Shown piece after piece: positions 10,669-21,796 of a stretch of 64,000 nucleotides of DNA. Within the stretch, counting starts at the first letter, position 1; every line of letters begins with the position of its first letter. A program made the translations under genes and the position numbers. The notes beneath the pieces were generated by a model that saw only the letters and a program-made list of their open reading frames with translations, was not told the origin of the DNA and ran no database searches. The stretch covers positions 38,047,649 to 38,111,648 of the forward strand of contig JBCNJP010000025.1 in assembly GCA_039602395.1 (NCBI GenBank), written 5' to 3'. The DNA is from Deinandra increscens subsp. villosa (taxonomy: Eukaryota; Streptophyta; Magnoliopsida; Asterales; Asteraceae).

Positions 10669-12479
10669 ATGAGTTCAGTGGTTGAAGAAAAGAATATGGT
10701 TGAGGACAAGGATGCTTTCACAGATGAAGTTGACAAAACTAAGATATGCCCCAATCCTACTTGTGCTCGTTTAATTCCTGGCCTTAGACAACTGTGGAAA
10801 AATAGTGAGATAGAATTATTTAATATGCAATGTTCTAGAAGTTCATTTAAGGGCAGATGGGAGAAGAGTGAAGAGAAGGTGAAAGCTCAAAAATTAGACA
10901 TTGAGAAATATCTGAGCTGACACAGAAATTAACTGAACTGCAGTAAAAATATGATGAGTTGCAGGTCAAGTATGATTGCAATCAGGAGAGAAATAAGCGA
11001 ATGCTAAATGCTGGATAGGAATTGTCACATGCTGTTGTAACTGGTCAAGTTGGGAAAGACACAACTGGGTTCGGATCAAAGAAATCTGATAAGTCCTTGG
11101 CTGCAAACATCATTATTCCTCCACCAGTTCCCAGAGACATTATAGGAATACTTCTTACTGAGGATCAAGTTGAACGAATCAAGTCTGATTATAAAGAAGC
11201 TGCTCCTCCTCTGGATAGTGTCTTGGTTGGAACTACACCGTTGACTCAAGAAGAAATTGATAATGAGGCAAACATGACTTATGGTGAAGGGAGAGTAGAG
11301 GATATATCAGACAATGATGCTGAGTGCCATAAATATGATAGGTGTCATAACTCTGAGTCAGATGATCCTGGGATAGAGTTGAAACCATATCCTAAAATTG
11401 AAACCCCATACTTCAAAGTAATTGACGAAGTCAAAAGGGAAAAGGTGATCTTGACAACACGGCCTGAGGGGAAGATCTTTATGACATCTGGATCAATGTT
11501 TGACCAAGAACCAGACATTGGGTATGATCTACCATCCTTCTCCTCCAAGTTCAAGGGAATAACTGATGGAGTCATAAGTAAAGCTGAAGTTGAGAGGCCA
11601 AAGATAACCATCAAGCATCCGAGTATGAAACCAATAGCTGGAGTGAAGAATGAAAAACTCAAGGGAGTAGCTGTGTCTCCCATTTCTTCAGTTGGATCAT
11701 GCAGTTGCCGTTGTAATTGCAAGAATGATGCTTCAACGTCACAGAATCAAGGAAGCACAAAGACAGTAAAGACAGGTTCAACACAGGCTTCGAGGAACCA
11801 GCAGAAAGTCAAATCTGACTTCTATCTAAAGAAGCAGACTTGCTTTAATTGTGGCATTGCTGGTCATATTGCTAGAAACTGTTTTTATCGCCCCTATGAA
11901 CCCTATTATCCGAAAACTCAAATGGTTTCATCTCAGGAGTCTGTGAAGTCTAAGCCGATGATGGTGCAAAAACCTAAGGCAATGAAGACTGTTACTCCTA
12001 AGGTTAAACCCTCTGATCAACATTGGGGTGCTGCCAAAGCTGAAAGAAAATCTTTAAATCAAAACAACAGCTTTCCAAGTTAACAAAATTTTCAGAAAAA
12101 GGTGAAGAAACCATTTTCAAAACAACCAAAGCTTGAAAAACCCAAAGTTATCCATCCCAAGGTAACTAAAACTGTTTTGAGAAATGATTCTAAAATGAAG
12201 AAGGTTGAAATACCTAACGTCACAACTCCAAAGGTGACTAAAACAAAAACTGTTTTGAAAAATGAATCTGAAACGAACAAGGTTGAAACACCTAAAGTCA
12301 CAACTCCAAAAGTGACTAAAACAAATGTTAAATCACCTGGAACTTGGAAAACAAAAATCAAGGCAGCTCCATCCCAACTTCCTGATTTCTCAAAGGGGAT
12401 GTTCTTACAAGAAGTATCTTTTATTGATTCCTCAGGTGTACCCAGAAAAACAATGGCCTGGGTACCATTGGCTAACTAA
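10669..12479 (+). pseudogene. Copia-1 gag C-terminal region with CCHC knuckle
   Basis: Three open pieces with an interruption between each. 10669-10920 starts MSSVVEEKNMVEDKD and holds the NPTCARLIPGLRQLWKN block and a short coiled coil. 11022-12083 (353 codons, three nested acidic/basic regions) contains RDIIGILLTEDQVE, a Cys cluster CSCRCNC and a zinc knuckle CFNCGIAGHIARNC (C-X2-C-X4-H-X4-C, complete). 12102-12479 is Lys/Thr/Pro-rich with repeats of VETPKVTTPKVTKT and ends GVPRKTMAWVPLAN then stop. Copia-2 shows that this follows the capsid domain in a longer gag; here the capsid part is missing. No pol follows. A GAA-rich stop at 10918 and a TAG near 11015 break the reading. Confidence 0.8.
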
Positions 12480-14844
12480 TCTCTCATTATGTGCAGGAAC
12501 AGTCAAGGAGGATTATCACTAACATTTTTATTATTAATTTGTTTATTGATAAGTGATTGTTCCAGGCACAGTTTAGGAGACGTATCTTCATGTCATGACA
12601 ACCAATTTTTATGGAGGATATGTTTCCTTGAGAGTTAAAAGGTCAAATTCAGCATGAAAGGTACTGTTCTTAACTTGGTTGTTTGTTTGATGAAGCGGTA
12701 AAGGGTGTTTGTGTCAAACCAAATTTCTTAAAATTTTCACTTGGTGCTTGTTTCTTGAAGTGTTTGACATCTAATGCAATTTAGTGTGTAGTCATGAAAC
12801 CCCTTTTCTAAAAAATTTCAAATCCATACTTGGAAGGTTAGCTTGGCCAGATGTGTGTGAAGTAATTTGCTTTGCTTATGTGTTCGTGTTTAAAAGAAAT
12901 AAAATAAATTAAAAAAAATAATGATGTTCACAAAAGTTGTGACATTAAATATCAAAAAGCAAGGGGAAGAAATGTAAAGATAAAGAAAAAGTTGACCCCT
13001 AAAAAAATAGTGTGATTTTCAATTTTTAATAGTTTCTTTGTGTCTGTTTCTAAGAAAGCTATGGGAAGTGAAATATGGCTGGATTGGAGATGACTGACAC
13101 GTGTAAAGCGGAAGTGAAAAGCAAGCTCCACGGTGATATGCTCGGTAGACTCGACCTAATCTTATGACCGCCAATGTAAGTGCAATGAACTTAAAATTTA
13201 TATATGTTTAGTTTCCCATCTCAGTTTGCATGGTTTAAAAAACTGAGTCCCAGCAAAAACGGGTTGAGAGTGGTAATTATACCTAGTATTCACTCTCTCA
13301 CACACCATGTTTCTGTTGTTATGACTACACCACATAATAAAAAGGATAAGAAAAAGAAATGAAAAAGAAATAAAAAAAAAGAAAAGAAAATGAAAAATAA
13401 TCTTTCATTTTGGTCTTCTTTGAGTGCTTATGCGGCCGACCTGATCACCGACTGATGTTTAATGAAATAAGTGGTAGTCATAAAGGTGTTGCATGGTTCC
13501 TCAAGTTGGGGGTTTGTGAATCCTCAATAAACTCTGAGGTTGGGTAGGTTTTGCTATGTACAATTGGGTGTGGGGACGATTAAACATGCTGGTAATTAGT
13601 AATCTATTAAGCATGATGCATTTGGTTGGGTTTAAACGGGTCTGAGTTTAAAGCGGACAAACATACCAGCAATCACCTGGACTAGTCGAGTAACTGAAGC
13701 TGAAAAGGGTTCCTCAGTCAGATTCATACGGTTTTATCCCTTGTAAACTTTCTCATGTTTGATATTGGTAAGTATTTGTTTATTTTTATCTTTCGTGTGT
13801 GAGTCTTTAAGTTCTTTTTGGTTGTGTTTACGTATTGGCCAGGTTAATTTGACAAGTCAAAATGTGTTTTCATGGGTTTTGATGCATGACAGTATGCCCC
13901 CTGCAGATCTTGACAAATTTTCAGGGGAAGGAGAGGGGATAATAAGTATTATCCGAAGGGACCTCGAGGATGATACGTATTATCTAATGAATAGACTTCC
14001 ATAATACATAATATCTGAAGGGAACTCGAAGATAATATGTATTATCTCAGGGGAAGTCCTTAGCTGAGGGGAAGTAATCAGCTAAGGGTAAGTCTTTAGA
14101 GGTCTTGGGTTCAGGGGAAGTTAATTATTATCAACTGAAGAGATGATAATTAACTTTGGGTTTTTGGTTAAAATACATATTATCATCAACTGAACAATTG
14201 ATAATTGGGATGTTACAATGTTAATAACCTTCTAACCCAAAGACCGGTCATCAAATGTCTGGTGGAGTATATTTTTTCGATGTGTGTCAGACAGGTTGAT
14301 GATAGAAAGGTGTTGCTACTGCTCAAGTTAAAGAACCAGCCGGACAAGACTTCCATCTGAAAAGCAACTGTTCAGGGGAAGTTGTTGGTGTCTTTACAAG
14401 TTTTCAAAAGCTTCAAAAGAACTTCAAAGAAGATGTTCACATGTTTAGGGGAAGCTAAGATTTCAAGTCGATCTTTGATGAAGAAAATGATGCAGAGAGC
14501 AGTTAGAGATCATAAAGATCCAAGATCAACAATCAAGTTCTCCAAAGTTAGGGGTTTCAAGTTCATTTTTACCCTCTAATTTTTGGAGATTCAAGACAGT
14601 TACCGAGGATTCAGCAAGAACCAGTTCTTTCAAGAAAAGCAAGTCAATGAGAGTCCTCCATTTCATTGCTTGTTCATTTCAAGAAGTTCAAGCTGATGCT
14701 GATCAAGAGGAAGTCCCAAGTTCCCGTCATGAAACCCATTGAAGATTTCTGCGGAAAGAATCTTCATCAACATCTATGCCAGACAGTCAAGAAGAAGAAT
14801 TTAAAAAATTGAAGACATTTAATATCACAAGCCTAGGGGAAGAT
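12480..14844 (+). other. Copia-1 non-coding 3' region with repeated PPT-like motifs
   Basis: 2.36 kb without a supportable gene. From about 13920 there are eight or so AGGGGAAG-type purine words (for example near 13921, 14049, 14070, 14112, 14373, 14447, 14834). The last, CCTAGGGGAAGAT, directly precedes the 3' LTR and is the likely polypurine tract. A roughly 65-bp stretch with TATTATC/GATAATA dyads is duplicated at about 13938-14046. Short ORFs at 13759-14004 and 14382-14579 show no recognisable domain. Confidence 0.75.
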
Positions 14845-15277
14845 TGTTGATGCTAGATTATGAGGCTTGTAATATTAAATAGTTTGGGCTAGGCTTAGAG
14901 GGTTTATTTAGTTTAGTAGACTAGTTTACTATTGGGCTTGGGGTTTAAGATTGGGTTTATCATTAGGGTTTAAGGGCCCAATTGTAAACTCATGGGGTGG
15001 CTATATAAACCCCATGAGTTCACCATCATGAGGGTTGCGTGATTACGATTTCTAGAGGAGCATTGGTGATTACGATCGTAAACCCGAGAGGAGCTAGTTT
15101 ACGATTACAATTTTATACCCGACAAGTTCATCTTGTGTGCAATATCAGGTTTTTATCGTTTATATTCATCATATTCTTAGTTTTCTTCTCATCTCTTTCT
15201 TGAATCACTAATCTAAACGGATTCCGCACGTTTAGATTAGATAATATCGTGAACGGTTGTTGATTCTTGGACCAACA
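14845..15277 (+). repeat. Copia-1 3' LTR
   Basis: 433 bp, TGTTGATGCTAGATTATGAG to GGACCAACA. Compared with the 5' LTR it lacks about 10 bp (ACATGGGTTT region) and has several substitutions, so the insertion is not very recent. Followed by the right TSD GTATA (15278-15282). Confidence 0.92.
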
Positions 15278-15282
15278 GTATA

Positions 15283-15588
15283 TAAACCTATGTTTACTCA
15301 CCAACTAATTTTTTAGTTGACCATTTACTTTATACATGTTGCAGGAAATCAGACTTGAGCTTTTTGGTTGATCACGCTAGGGTGTTGGACTTAGATAATG
15401 GCCTAAATTAGTTATTTAAATGTTTGTTTGGATTGTTTGTTTTGTGTCATTTGTTTGGTTTGGTTTTGTAAGACATTCTATTATTCAATAAAAGGCATAT
15501 CTAAGTATTTGAACTTTAAATTAGTGTCATTGAACATCTGGACAATCATCACGCCCCGACATATTCCGTCGTCAGTTGGGGTGTGACA
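15283..15588 (+). repeat. Gypsy-C 5' LTR, part 3 (end)
   Basis: Continues the LTR after copia-1 (TATAAACCTATGTTTACTC) and ends GGGGTGTGACA; aligns with 21148-21459. A polyadenylation-like AATAAA lies near 15487. Confidence 0.9.
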
Positions 15589-15591
15589 GAT

Positions 15592-15603
15592 TGGTATCAG
15601 AGT
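15592..15603 (+). other. Gypsy-C primer binding site (initiator tRNA-Met)
   Basis: TTGGTATCAGAGTC begins two bases after the LTR end. It matches the initiator tRNA-Met complement apart from the last positions. Confidence 0.88.
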
Positions 15604-16362
15604 CTTGGCTATAGGGATCTAGGTTATTAGAACCGGATGACCTAGACTATACCTTAGGTCACCCATACGATTCACTCATGTTAGTATGCCTAGTTTTATT
15701 TCATGTCCTTAGATGCTACTTAGGGTTGCCTTCTTCAATCTCATTTTCTCCTTAACACTTGACACACAAAACACAAACTCTTCAGGCTTCCTAGCCTTTC
15801 CTTAGTAATGGTGCCTTACATGCCATTAATTTTAGGATCTTGACTTTTGATTCTAAATTCTCGTCAGGGTTAGGTTCTTAGTAATATGGCATGTAGTAAC
15901 TGGAAGGGTGAAAACACCGGTAGCTGGGGTCTCTGTCATAGGTAAGTGTTGCGTATAAATTCGAACCTACCGTCGGACCTGGACCTTACCTGGGACGCCC
16001 TGGTGAGAGTGTTGTAACCTATTAGGCCAAAGCATGCCATAACTAATATTGCTAAGAACCATACTAACCTTGATTAGTCACGGTCGTAGTTTCCCAATCG
16101 GGAAATAAGGGCCACTCCGTTACGTTTTCATCAAGTCAACATGATTTCCTGTTTTACAGGAATTTCAAATTATATGATTATCAATAATCCACAATGTTCA
16201 GCGTTTTGTTGGTTTTGAATCCTCGTGACTCTCGATATACTATGTTATGTTGGTTTTGCAATCTCGTAATTCTAGTATTTGTATAACTCCTTTGTATTCC
16301 CAATTGATTATCAATCATTTTAAACTCATGAACATTTTCCTCTCCCTCTCCCTCTCTTCATA
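15604..16362 (+). other. Gypsy-C leader, no gene seen
   Basis: About 760 bp between the PBS and a probable gag start (ATG at 16363). CT-rich tract near 16340-16358. I see no ORF or RNA gene. Confidence 0.6.
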
Positions 16363-17560
16363 ATGGCACGTCACAACAACCGCCGCATCAATCAACATAT
16401 CGCTCAGCAAGTGTCGGTTGTCCTCCCTAACCTTAATTAAACAAGCTCTCAATGATACTGCTGCAAACTCCGGTTACTCTTCCCAACACTACAAATCGTG
16501 CAACCCTACGAAGTTCAATGTCCCTAAAGACACTGATGGTATACCGCAAGACATCAAGCTCTCCACTACTAAAGTCCATCAGAAGAAAAGGAAGGCTAAA
16601 CATCCTGCTGTGATGACCACACCTACCAATGTTGCTATTCCTGGAACCCCTATTAAACCACCAGCTAAGAGACATTACATTGGGAGTGTTTCAATTGTGG
16701 TAGCCGTTTGAAGAACGTCATGAAGATATCTAGGATCGGTTGGGTTGAGTTCAGACTTGAAGAAATCATTTATTTTGATGATGATGTTGGATAGACTATG
16801 TTATTCTGTTTGTCTTTCTTTAAAAAAATGGGATTTAATCTATTTAGTTTTAAATCATTATCTTCTATTGATTGTGCTACCCGTAAATTTTATATCTTGA
16901 TCAAAGTGTTGTAAAGACCACACCCTTCGATTCCATTAACCTTAAATTACGCCTTAACTTCGACGAATGAAACTTACTTCAACAACCTCATACCTATACT
17001 TCCTAGGAGCACCGACACCTTCAAGGATTGGTTATCTCGACATCATACAGAACTCATTTGCTTCAAACCAAAAATAATTCGTATCCCTCGTCTGGATAGC
17101 CATGTTTTGGTTATTCATGGCGATAAACCACCCAATGGCTTAAGGCTCATTCCCAAACTGAAGCCCGTAAGTACTTATGCAAGGAGTGCATGGCCCGTAT
17201 CGTGGAAGTGCATGATAATGAAAGGGGACCGCAGACATCCTGTTTATTCGGGATTTTCCCGGAGATGTTTCCTTAAGATATAACGGGTCTTCCTCCCGTT
17301 CGCCAAGACGACTTCTACATCGTCCAATACAACTCCTGTTGCAAAGTCATCATATCGTCCCGTGCCACTCGGAGAAGTAAGTTCAATTCGTTGTCGACTT
17401 CATCAACAATGACCGAAGATACACTAAGCCCGTTTTCAGCACTTACCATGTAAAACTTGCGGTTCACCACTTGGCCGCAACATTATGAAAAGACTTTTAA
17501 CCTTAACCGGAGGACTAGACTTTTGAACTCAGTTTCTACCGAACGCAATTCAAGGACTTT
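16363..17560 (+). pseudogene. Gypsy-C gag, protease and RT-start remnants
   Basis: Starts MARHNNRRINQHIAQQV (16363), stopped after about 25 codons. Then come scraps with the look of gypsy gag: YKSCNPTKF near 16490, KRKAKH near 16590, and half a zinc knuckle, ECFNCG, near 16683-16700 in a shifted frame. At about 16925-17200 a protease-to-RT linker can be read (IRIPRLDSHVLVIHGDKPP). Near 17245-17300 follows the conserved lead-in to RT, DFPEMFP then stop then DITGLPPVRQ. The RT catalytic region, RNaseH and integrase are not found downstream, so a large deletion or a non-autonomous ancestry is likely. Frame breaks are frequent. Confidence 0.68.
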
Positions 17561-18952
17561 AATTTTCCGTACCTTGTGCATCTAAACGTTAGCTTATTTG
17601 ATCAAAGATCAAAACTTCGGATGTTAACTAGTAGTTAATTAGCTAAATCAAATTTCATTTTTGGATTCATGATTTTCAATAAAGCCCTTTGATTCGACTA
17701 CATTCACATTTCTTTCAATCATGATCAATCTGGGATTAAATCTATTTACGCATTTCATTCGACATTCTCTATGTGGATTTTCTCACTTGTGGTGTTAGCT
17801 AAATACATTACCTCAAGTTTTAATCTCATGTCATTATAAATTTTGTATTTCAATCATTACTCTCGCTAAAATGGGACTTATACGTGCTACCACCCGTTTG
17901 TGTGTGATGCTAGCTTAGCATGCGATCGAGGTTGGCCAAAGGCGTTGGTCTTAAGTTTTAGGAAGGGTGTTTTGGTTTTCCGTCAAGATTTCATGTCATG
18001 TAGGTGGATTGGATGTGGGTCGCTACCCATCTAGCTCACTATTACTTGATGCATTGTCTAAATAAAAAAACCCGCAAAATTTCGATTTATGTTTAAGCTA
18101 TGGAATGATTTCTCTAATTTATAGGCCATCTACTATAATCTGTGTTTCAAAAATATGCATGTTGCACCTATTGACATTGTCATCTTCATATTCCACTCCA
18201 CTCGTTTTTATCGTTCTTTTCATATTCAATTCCCCCAGTCTCACTCCTAAAGTAGGGGAGGCTATGGCTTCCAATCTTAGTCAATCATTTTGGTTAAACA
18301 ATAAATTTTGGATGTTGGTTCAAGCTTCAGTTTTGACTCTTTGTCCTTGTATTTACCTTATGTTAATAACCCATCTAATGTCTTTCAGGCTATATCGAGT
18401 TACCTTAATCTGGTATTCAGATATCCAAGGTTTGTTCCGTTTTGTGGAATGGGTTATTCTTCGTTGGCAACTAGTGCATTCTTAGAGTATCAAAGATGTG
18501 GTAGGTTAGCTGCGGTACACCCTATATATAAACATCAATGGTGCCTTAAGGGTAGACTAGGAGTCGGACCGAGAATTGGCCCTGGTTGTTTGTTGTTGGT
18601 TGTCAGTTGTATCAAAATCTAAAGCAGTTGAAACTTAGCCATTGTGGTCAGGTGGAAAATCGGTATCGATGTAATTGATTCGGTAATCGAAAATGTATTC
18701 TTATTTTCGGTGAAACCTCTTATATTAACAATATGTCTCTACTTTTGCGTTCAAATCTTGTACCTTCCCATCACATTGTTGGTTAGTAATCAATTATTTA
18801 TCTTTTGACTTACGTATGTCATCACAAATCCTCAGTTGTAGTATTCTATACTGTATTCGTAGTTCTGTTGACATCTTCCTACCTATCTTTCTTCTCTTGA
18901 CCTTATTGGTCTCTACTAAATTCGGGATGAAATTTCCTAAAGTAAGGGAGAC
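17561..18952 (+). other. Gypsy-C interior 3' part and polypurine tract
   Basis: 1.4 kb with no domain I can recognise; ORFs at 18105-18485 and 18308-18622 are overlapping frames in AT-rich sequence and are not taken as genes. It ends TTCGGGATGAAATTTCCTAAAGTAAGGGAGAC, a usual gypsy lead-in with a purine-rich tract (18940-18952) directly before the LTR. Confidence 0.6.
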
Positions 18953-21459
18953 TGTAACATCCGTCTTTTTTCGTTTCGCAAAAACCTGACCCGATTTGAA
19001 ACTTCGCGCGTACGGTTAAATAATTATAAAAGAACTTCGATTATTTACTAAATTAATAATATTTTAAAGAATCCAAAATCATTGTTCGATATAAAACATT
19101 TAATCGGTTAATATTTATATGAATTGGTTTGTTGAAAATGAATATAAAACAATTTATGGACTTTCGCGTAAGTTCGATGTTTAACCGAAAGTCTCGTATA
19201 ACTCAAAAATCATATTTTAAATGTTCAAATGTTATTTTACAAAGTCAAAGATTGTTTGTGTGGTTGTAGTTTGGATTTGTTGATTTAAAACGATAATCCA
19301 TCATTTCGTGATTTTTTACGCCTTTTCGGTTCAGGAACCGTCGTAACCGGGAGCCTCGTAAATTTCAAAACTCAATTTTTTTAGTTCCATCATGTTCTTA
19401 TGTGTCCCGTGTACTTGGCTATAAAATTTGAGGTCAAACCGATTTAAAATGAGCACCGAATGAAGCAAATCAAAACAAAAGAAAAAAAAAAGAAAAGAAA
19501 AAAAAGAAAAGAAAAAAAAAGGATTCTGTTGAATGCTAGAATTGAACCTGCGACCTGCAGGATATAACCCATGGACCTTGCCACTGGGGCAGAATAGCTT
19601 TAGTGACTGGAATTCAGTTACAGATCTTTATCCAATAACCAGACTCGAGCTGAATTTTAACATACTTGTCTGTACTCGATTTTTGGCATAAAAACTTATC
19701 CAAAACATGTTTTTAATCCAAATTAACTACCAATAATCAATCCTTATCAACTATAATCGTATACTAATCCTGTAAAACTTTCAAACATGTTTTAGATTGA
19801 ATCAAACACCTCAATTTATTATTTGTTTTAAACTTTCAAAGCTAGATAATCTTTATCTCCTCAAATCCGACCTAATCACTAATCCTACACTATAAATACA
19901 TACATACCTCTCTTCTAGGATCCACATTCGACCATTCTATGCTCTCAATTTAGTCCTAGAAGCTCTCGATCTCATTTTCAAAAGTCAACGGGTCAGACTT
20001 TGACCATCCGATTTCTCCATTGTCCTTCGACTTTCTGAGGTAAGTTTCTTCACGAAAGTTGTTCCTTTTATTGTTTCCTTCAAGATAATACACTCTGTTT
20101 TCGTTAATTATGCCTAAATCAAAAAAGTCAAACTTGTGTTCTTGATATTTAATTGGGGAAATCAAATAAGAACTAGGTAAACCATAATCAATGCTTCTGA
20201 ATTATTCTCATATGTTTTATAAAAGTAATACGATGTTTCAGTAATGTCTAAACTTGATTTTTATCATAAAGATCAAAACTTTAATGGAAAACTTGGTAAT
20301 GATTTAATCATAGTTTTCTGATCCGGATAGTCCATAATCATGTTATATTAGCTGTAAAATCATAAACGTGGTTAAATATGCAATTTTATAAACTTTAGGG
20401 TTATTTTTGTAATTATGGAAACTATAGGGTAGATTTTGTCATTTAGGTAAGGTTGTGATATTTTCAATTCTGGCCCTGTGGTTTAGGAATGAATAAATTA
20501 AGAACCTAAGTATATATTATTCCAAAGTTAACTTATAAAACTTTCGGAGTAATTTTCTACAAATTTATGATTTAAACCCAAATCATATAAATCAATTTAA
20601 TTCCCCAATTATATATATAGAAATGGACTTTAATCATCTCGATTCTTCTATTCATTTAGTCTATTCATTCGACTAGGGTGACGTCGAGATTCACGATTCT
20701 ATTTTGTTCGGTGTTATTTTCTCAACGCTCGCCCTGCTAATCCGTGAGTATTTCATAGCCCCTTTTTGTTTTCTATTTTGAGGTGCAACATGTATTTATA
20801 TTTAAACATTAAACGTATTATTCTTTAAACATATATGCGATTTCATGTGCTCAATGTGTGAATTCTATGTGTGTGAAACTTGTGTGGATGGATTGTTGGT
20901 ATTCGTTAGTCATTAATCATTAATCATTAATCATTAATCGCATGTGTTCCATTAATGACCCCGAGCCTATGGTAACAATAATAGCTATTGGTTGACGACC
21001 ACCCACGATGTTGGAAATGAACTAATTTTCGATGGGTGATTGCTCCCTATATCGTCAGAGGATTGGTCACACATCACTCATATTACACGTTGAACATAGC
21101 ATATGGACATATCACTTGACACGTAATCGCATGTTTTAATCTTATATGTATATAAACCTATGTTTACTCACCAACTACTTTTGTAGTTGACCTTTTACTT
21201 TATACATGTTGCAGGAAATTAGACTTGAGCTTTTTGGTTGATCACGCTAGGGTGCTGGACTTAGATAATGGCCTAAATTAGTTATTTAAATGTTTGTTTG
21301 GATTGTTTGTTTTGTTTCATTTGTTTGGTTTGGTTTTGTAAGACATTTCTATTATTCAATAAAAGGCATATCTAAGTATTTGAACTTTAAATTAGTGTCA
21401 TTGAGCATCTGGACAATCATCACGCCCCGACATATTCCGCCGTCGGTTGGGGTGTGACA
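18953..21459 (+). repeat. Gypsy-C 3' LTR
   Basis: 2507 bp, TGTAACATCCGTC to GGGGTGTGACA, uninterrupted, and the reference for reconstructing the 5' LTR. TATA box ACTATAAATA near 19889-19898. Differences from the 5' LTR include many substitutions and small indels (a few per cent by eye), so gypsy-C is clearly older than Tekay-A. Ends with the TSD AATAA at 21460-21464. Confidence 0.93.
19532..19597 (-). other. Antisense tRNA-like unit in the gypsy-C 3' LTR
   Basis: Second copy of the unit at 1941-2006. Minus strand shows CCCAGTGGCAAGG, then GGTCGCAGGTTCAATTC and a long T run (complement of 19478-19520). The A-box-like part is slightly closer to tRNA here than in the 5' LTR. Confidence 0.5.
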
Positions 21460-21796
21460 AATAATAGTGTGATTCAGCTCATTCAATAATTTACCAGACA
21501 CAAAAAATCATTAACAGCAAGGCAAACCTGTTTACTAACAATGGACCAGGCCTTCTTAAAGAAAGCAGCAGTAAACCCATCCAGACCAGGAGCCATATTA
21601 TCATTCATAGCGAAAATAGTATCTCTTATTTCTTTGTCATCAACCGGCCGAGTCATGTGACTAGCCGGCACAGGATCAAGCTTTCTACTGAAGAGATTAG
21701 GGGAAACAGATAAGTCAATAACACCAGCACACCCCCAAGAAAGCCTCATAGTGACTAACAAAGGCTGTGGGAATAGACTCCCCCCCCCTCATGTTT
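21460..21796 (-). pseudogene. LINE-1, ORF2 linker before RT (middle segment)
   Basis: Minus-strand reading gives KLDPVPASHMTRPVDDKEIR and NDNMAPGLDGFTAAFFKKAW, the same block as in LINE-2 (6225-5959). It runs into the gypsy-C TSD, after which the protein continues at 1359. Upstream, near 21785-21800, it directly abuts ORF1 sequence through a G/C homopolymer (nine C on the plus strand), so the whole endonuclease domain is missing. Confidence 0.85.

Larger units (their letters stand above)
9472..15277 (+). mobile_element. Copia-1: non-autonomous Ty1/copia element (gag C-terminal part only)
   Basis: 5.8-kb element with 443/433-bp LTRs (TGTTGA...CCAACA), GTATA TSDs (9467-9471 and 15278-15282), a PBS complementary to initiator tRNA-Met, a leader of GTTTACGA words, a partial gag and over 2.3 kb of non-coding sequence before the 3' LTR. 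No protease, integrase, RT or RNaseH is present. The gag part matches copia-2 (NPTCARLIP...LRQLWKNSEIELF), so it probably depends on that family for mobilisation. It lies in the 5' LTR of gypsy-C. Confidence 0.9.
1365..21459 (+). mobile_element. Gypsy-C: Tekay-like Ty3/gypsy element with a reduced interior, itself carrying nested insertions
   Basis: The element is bounded by TG...CA LTRs and an AATAA TSD. Without the two nested insertions (LINE-2 and copia-1) it would be about 8.4 kb: a 5' LTR of about 2.54 kb, 3.36 kb of interior and a 3' LTR of 2.51 kb. The interior holds only scraps of gag, protease and the start of RT; the rest of RT, RNaseH and integrase are absent. The long LTRs, TGTAACATCC...GTGTGACA ends and an initiator-Met PBS fit the Tekay/Del group, but the domain scraps are too poor for certain lineage assignment. 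It splits LINE-1. Confidence 0.88.

Noticed and set aside
12092..12361. Minus-strand ORF rich in Phe/Val/Thr
   Set aside because: Shadow of the Lys/Thr/Pro repeat of copia-1 gag on the other strand.
18105..18622. Two overlapping ORFs of 126 and 104 codons
   Set aside because: AT-rich gypsy-C interior, different frames over the same bases, hydrophobic low-complexity translation, no homologue in the window.
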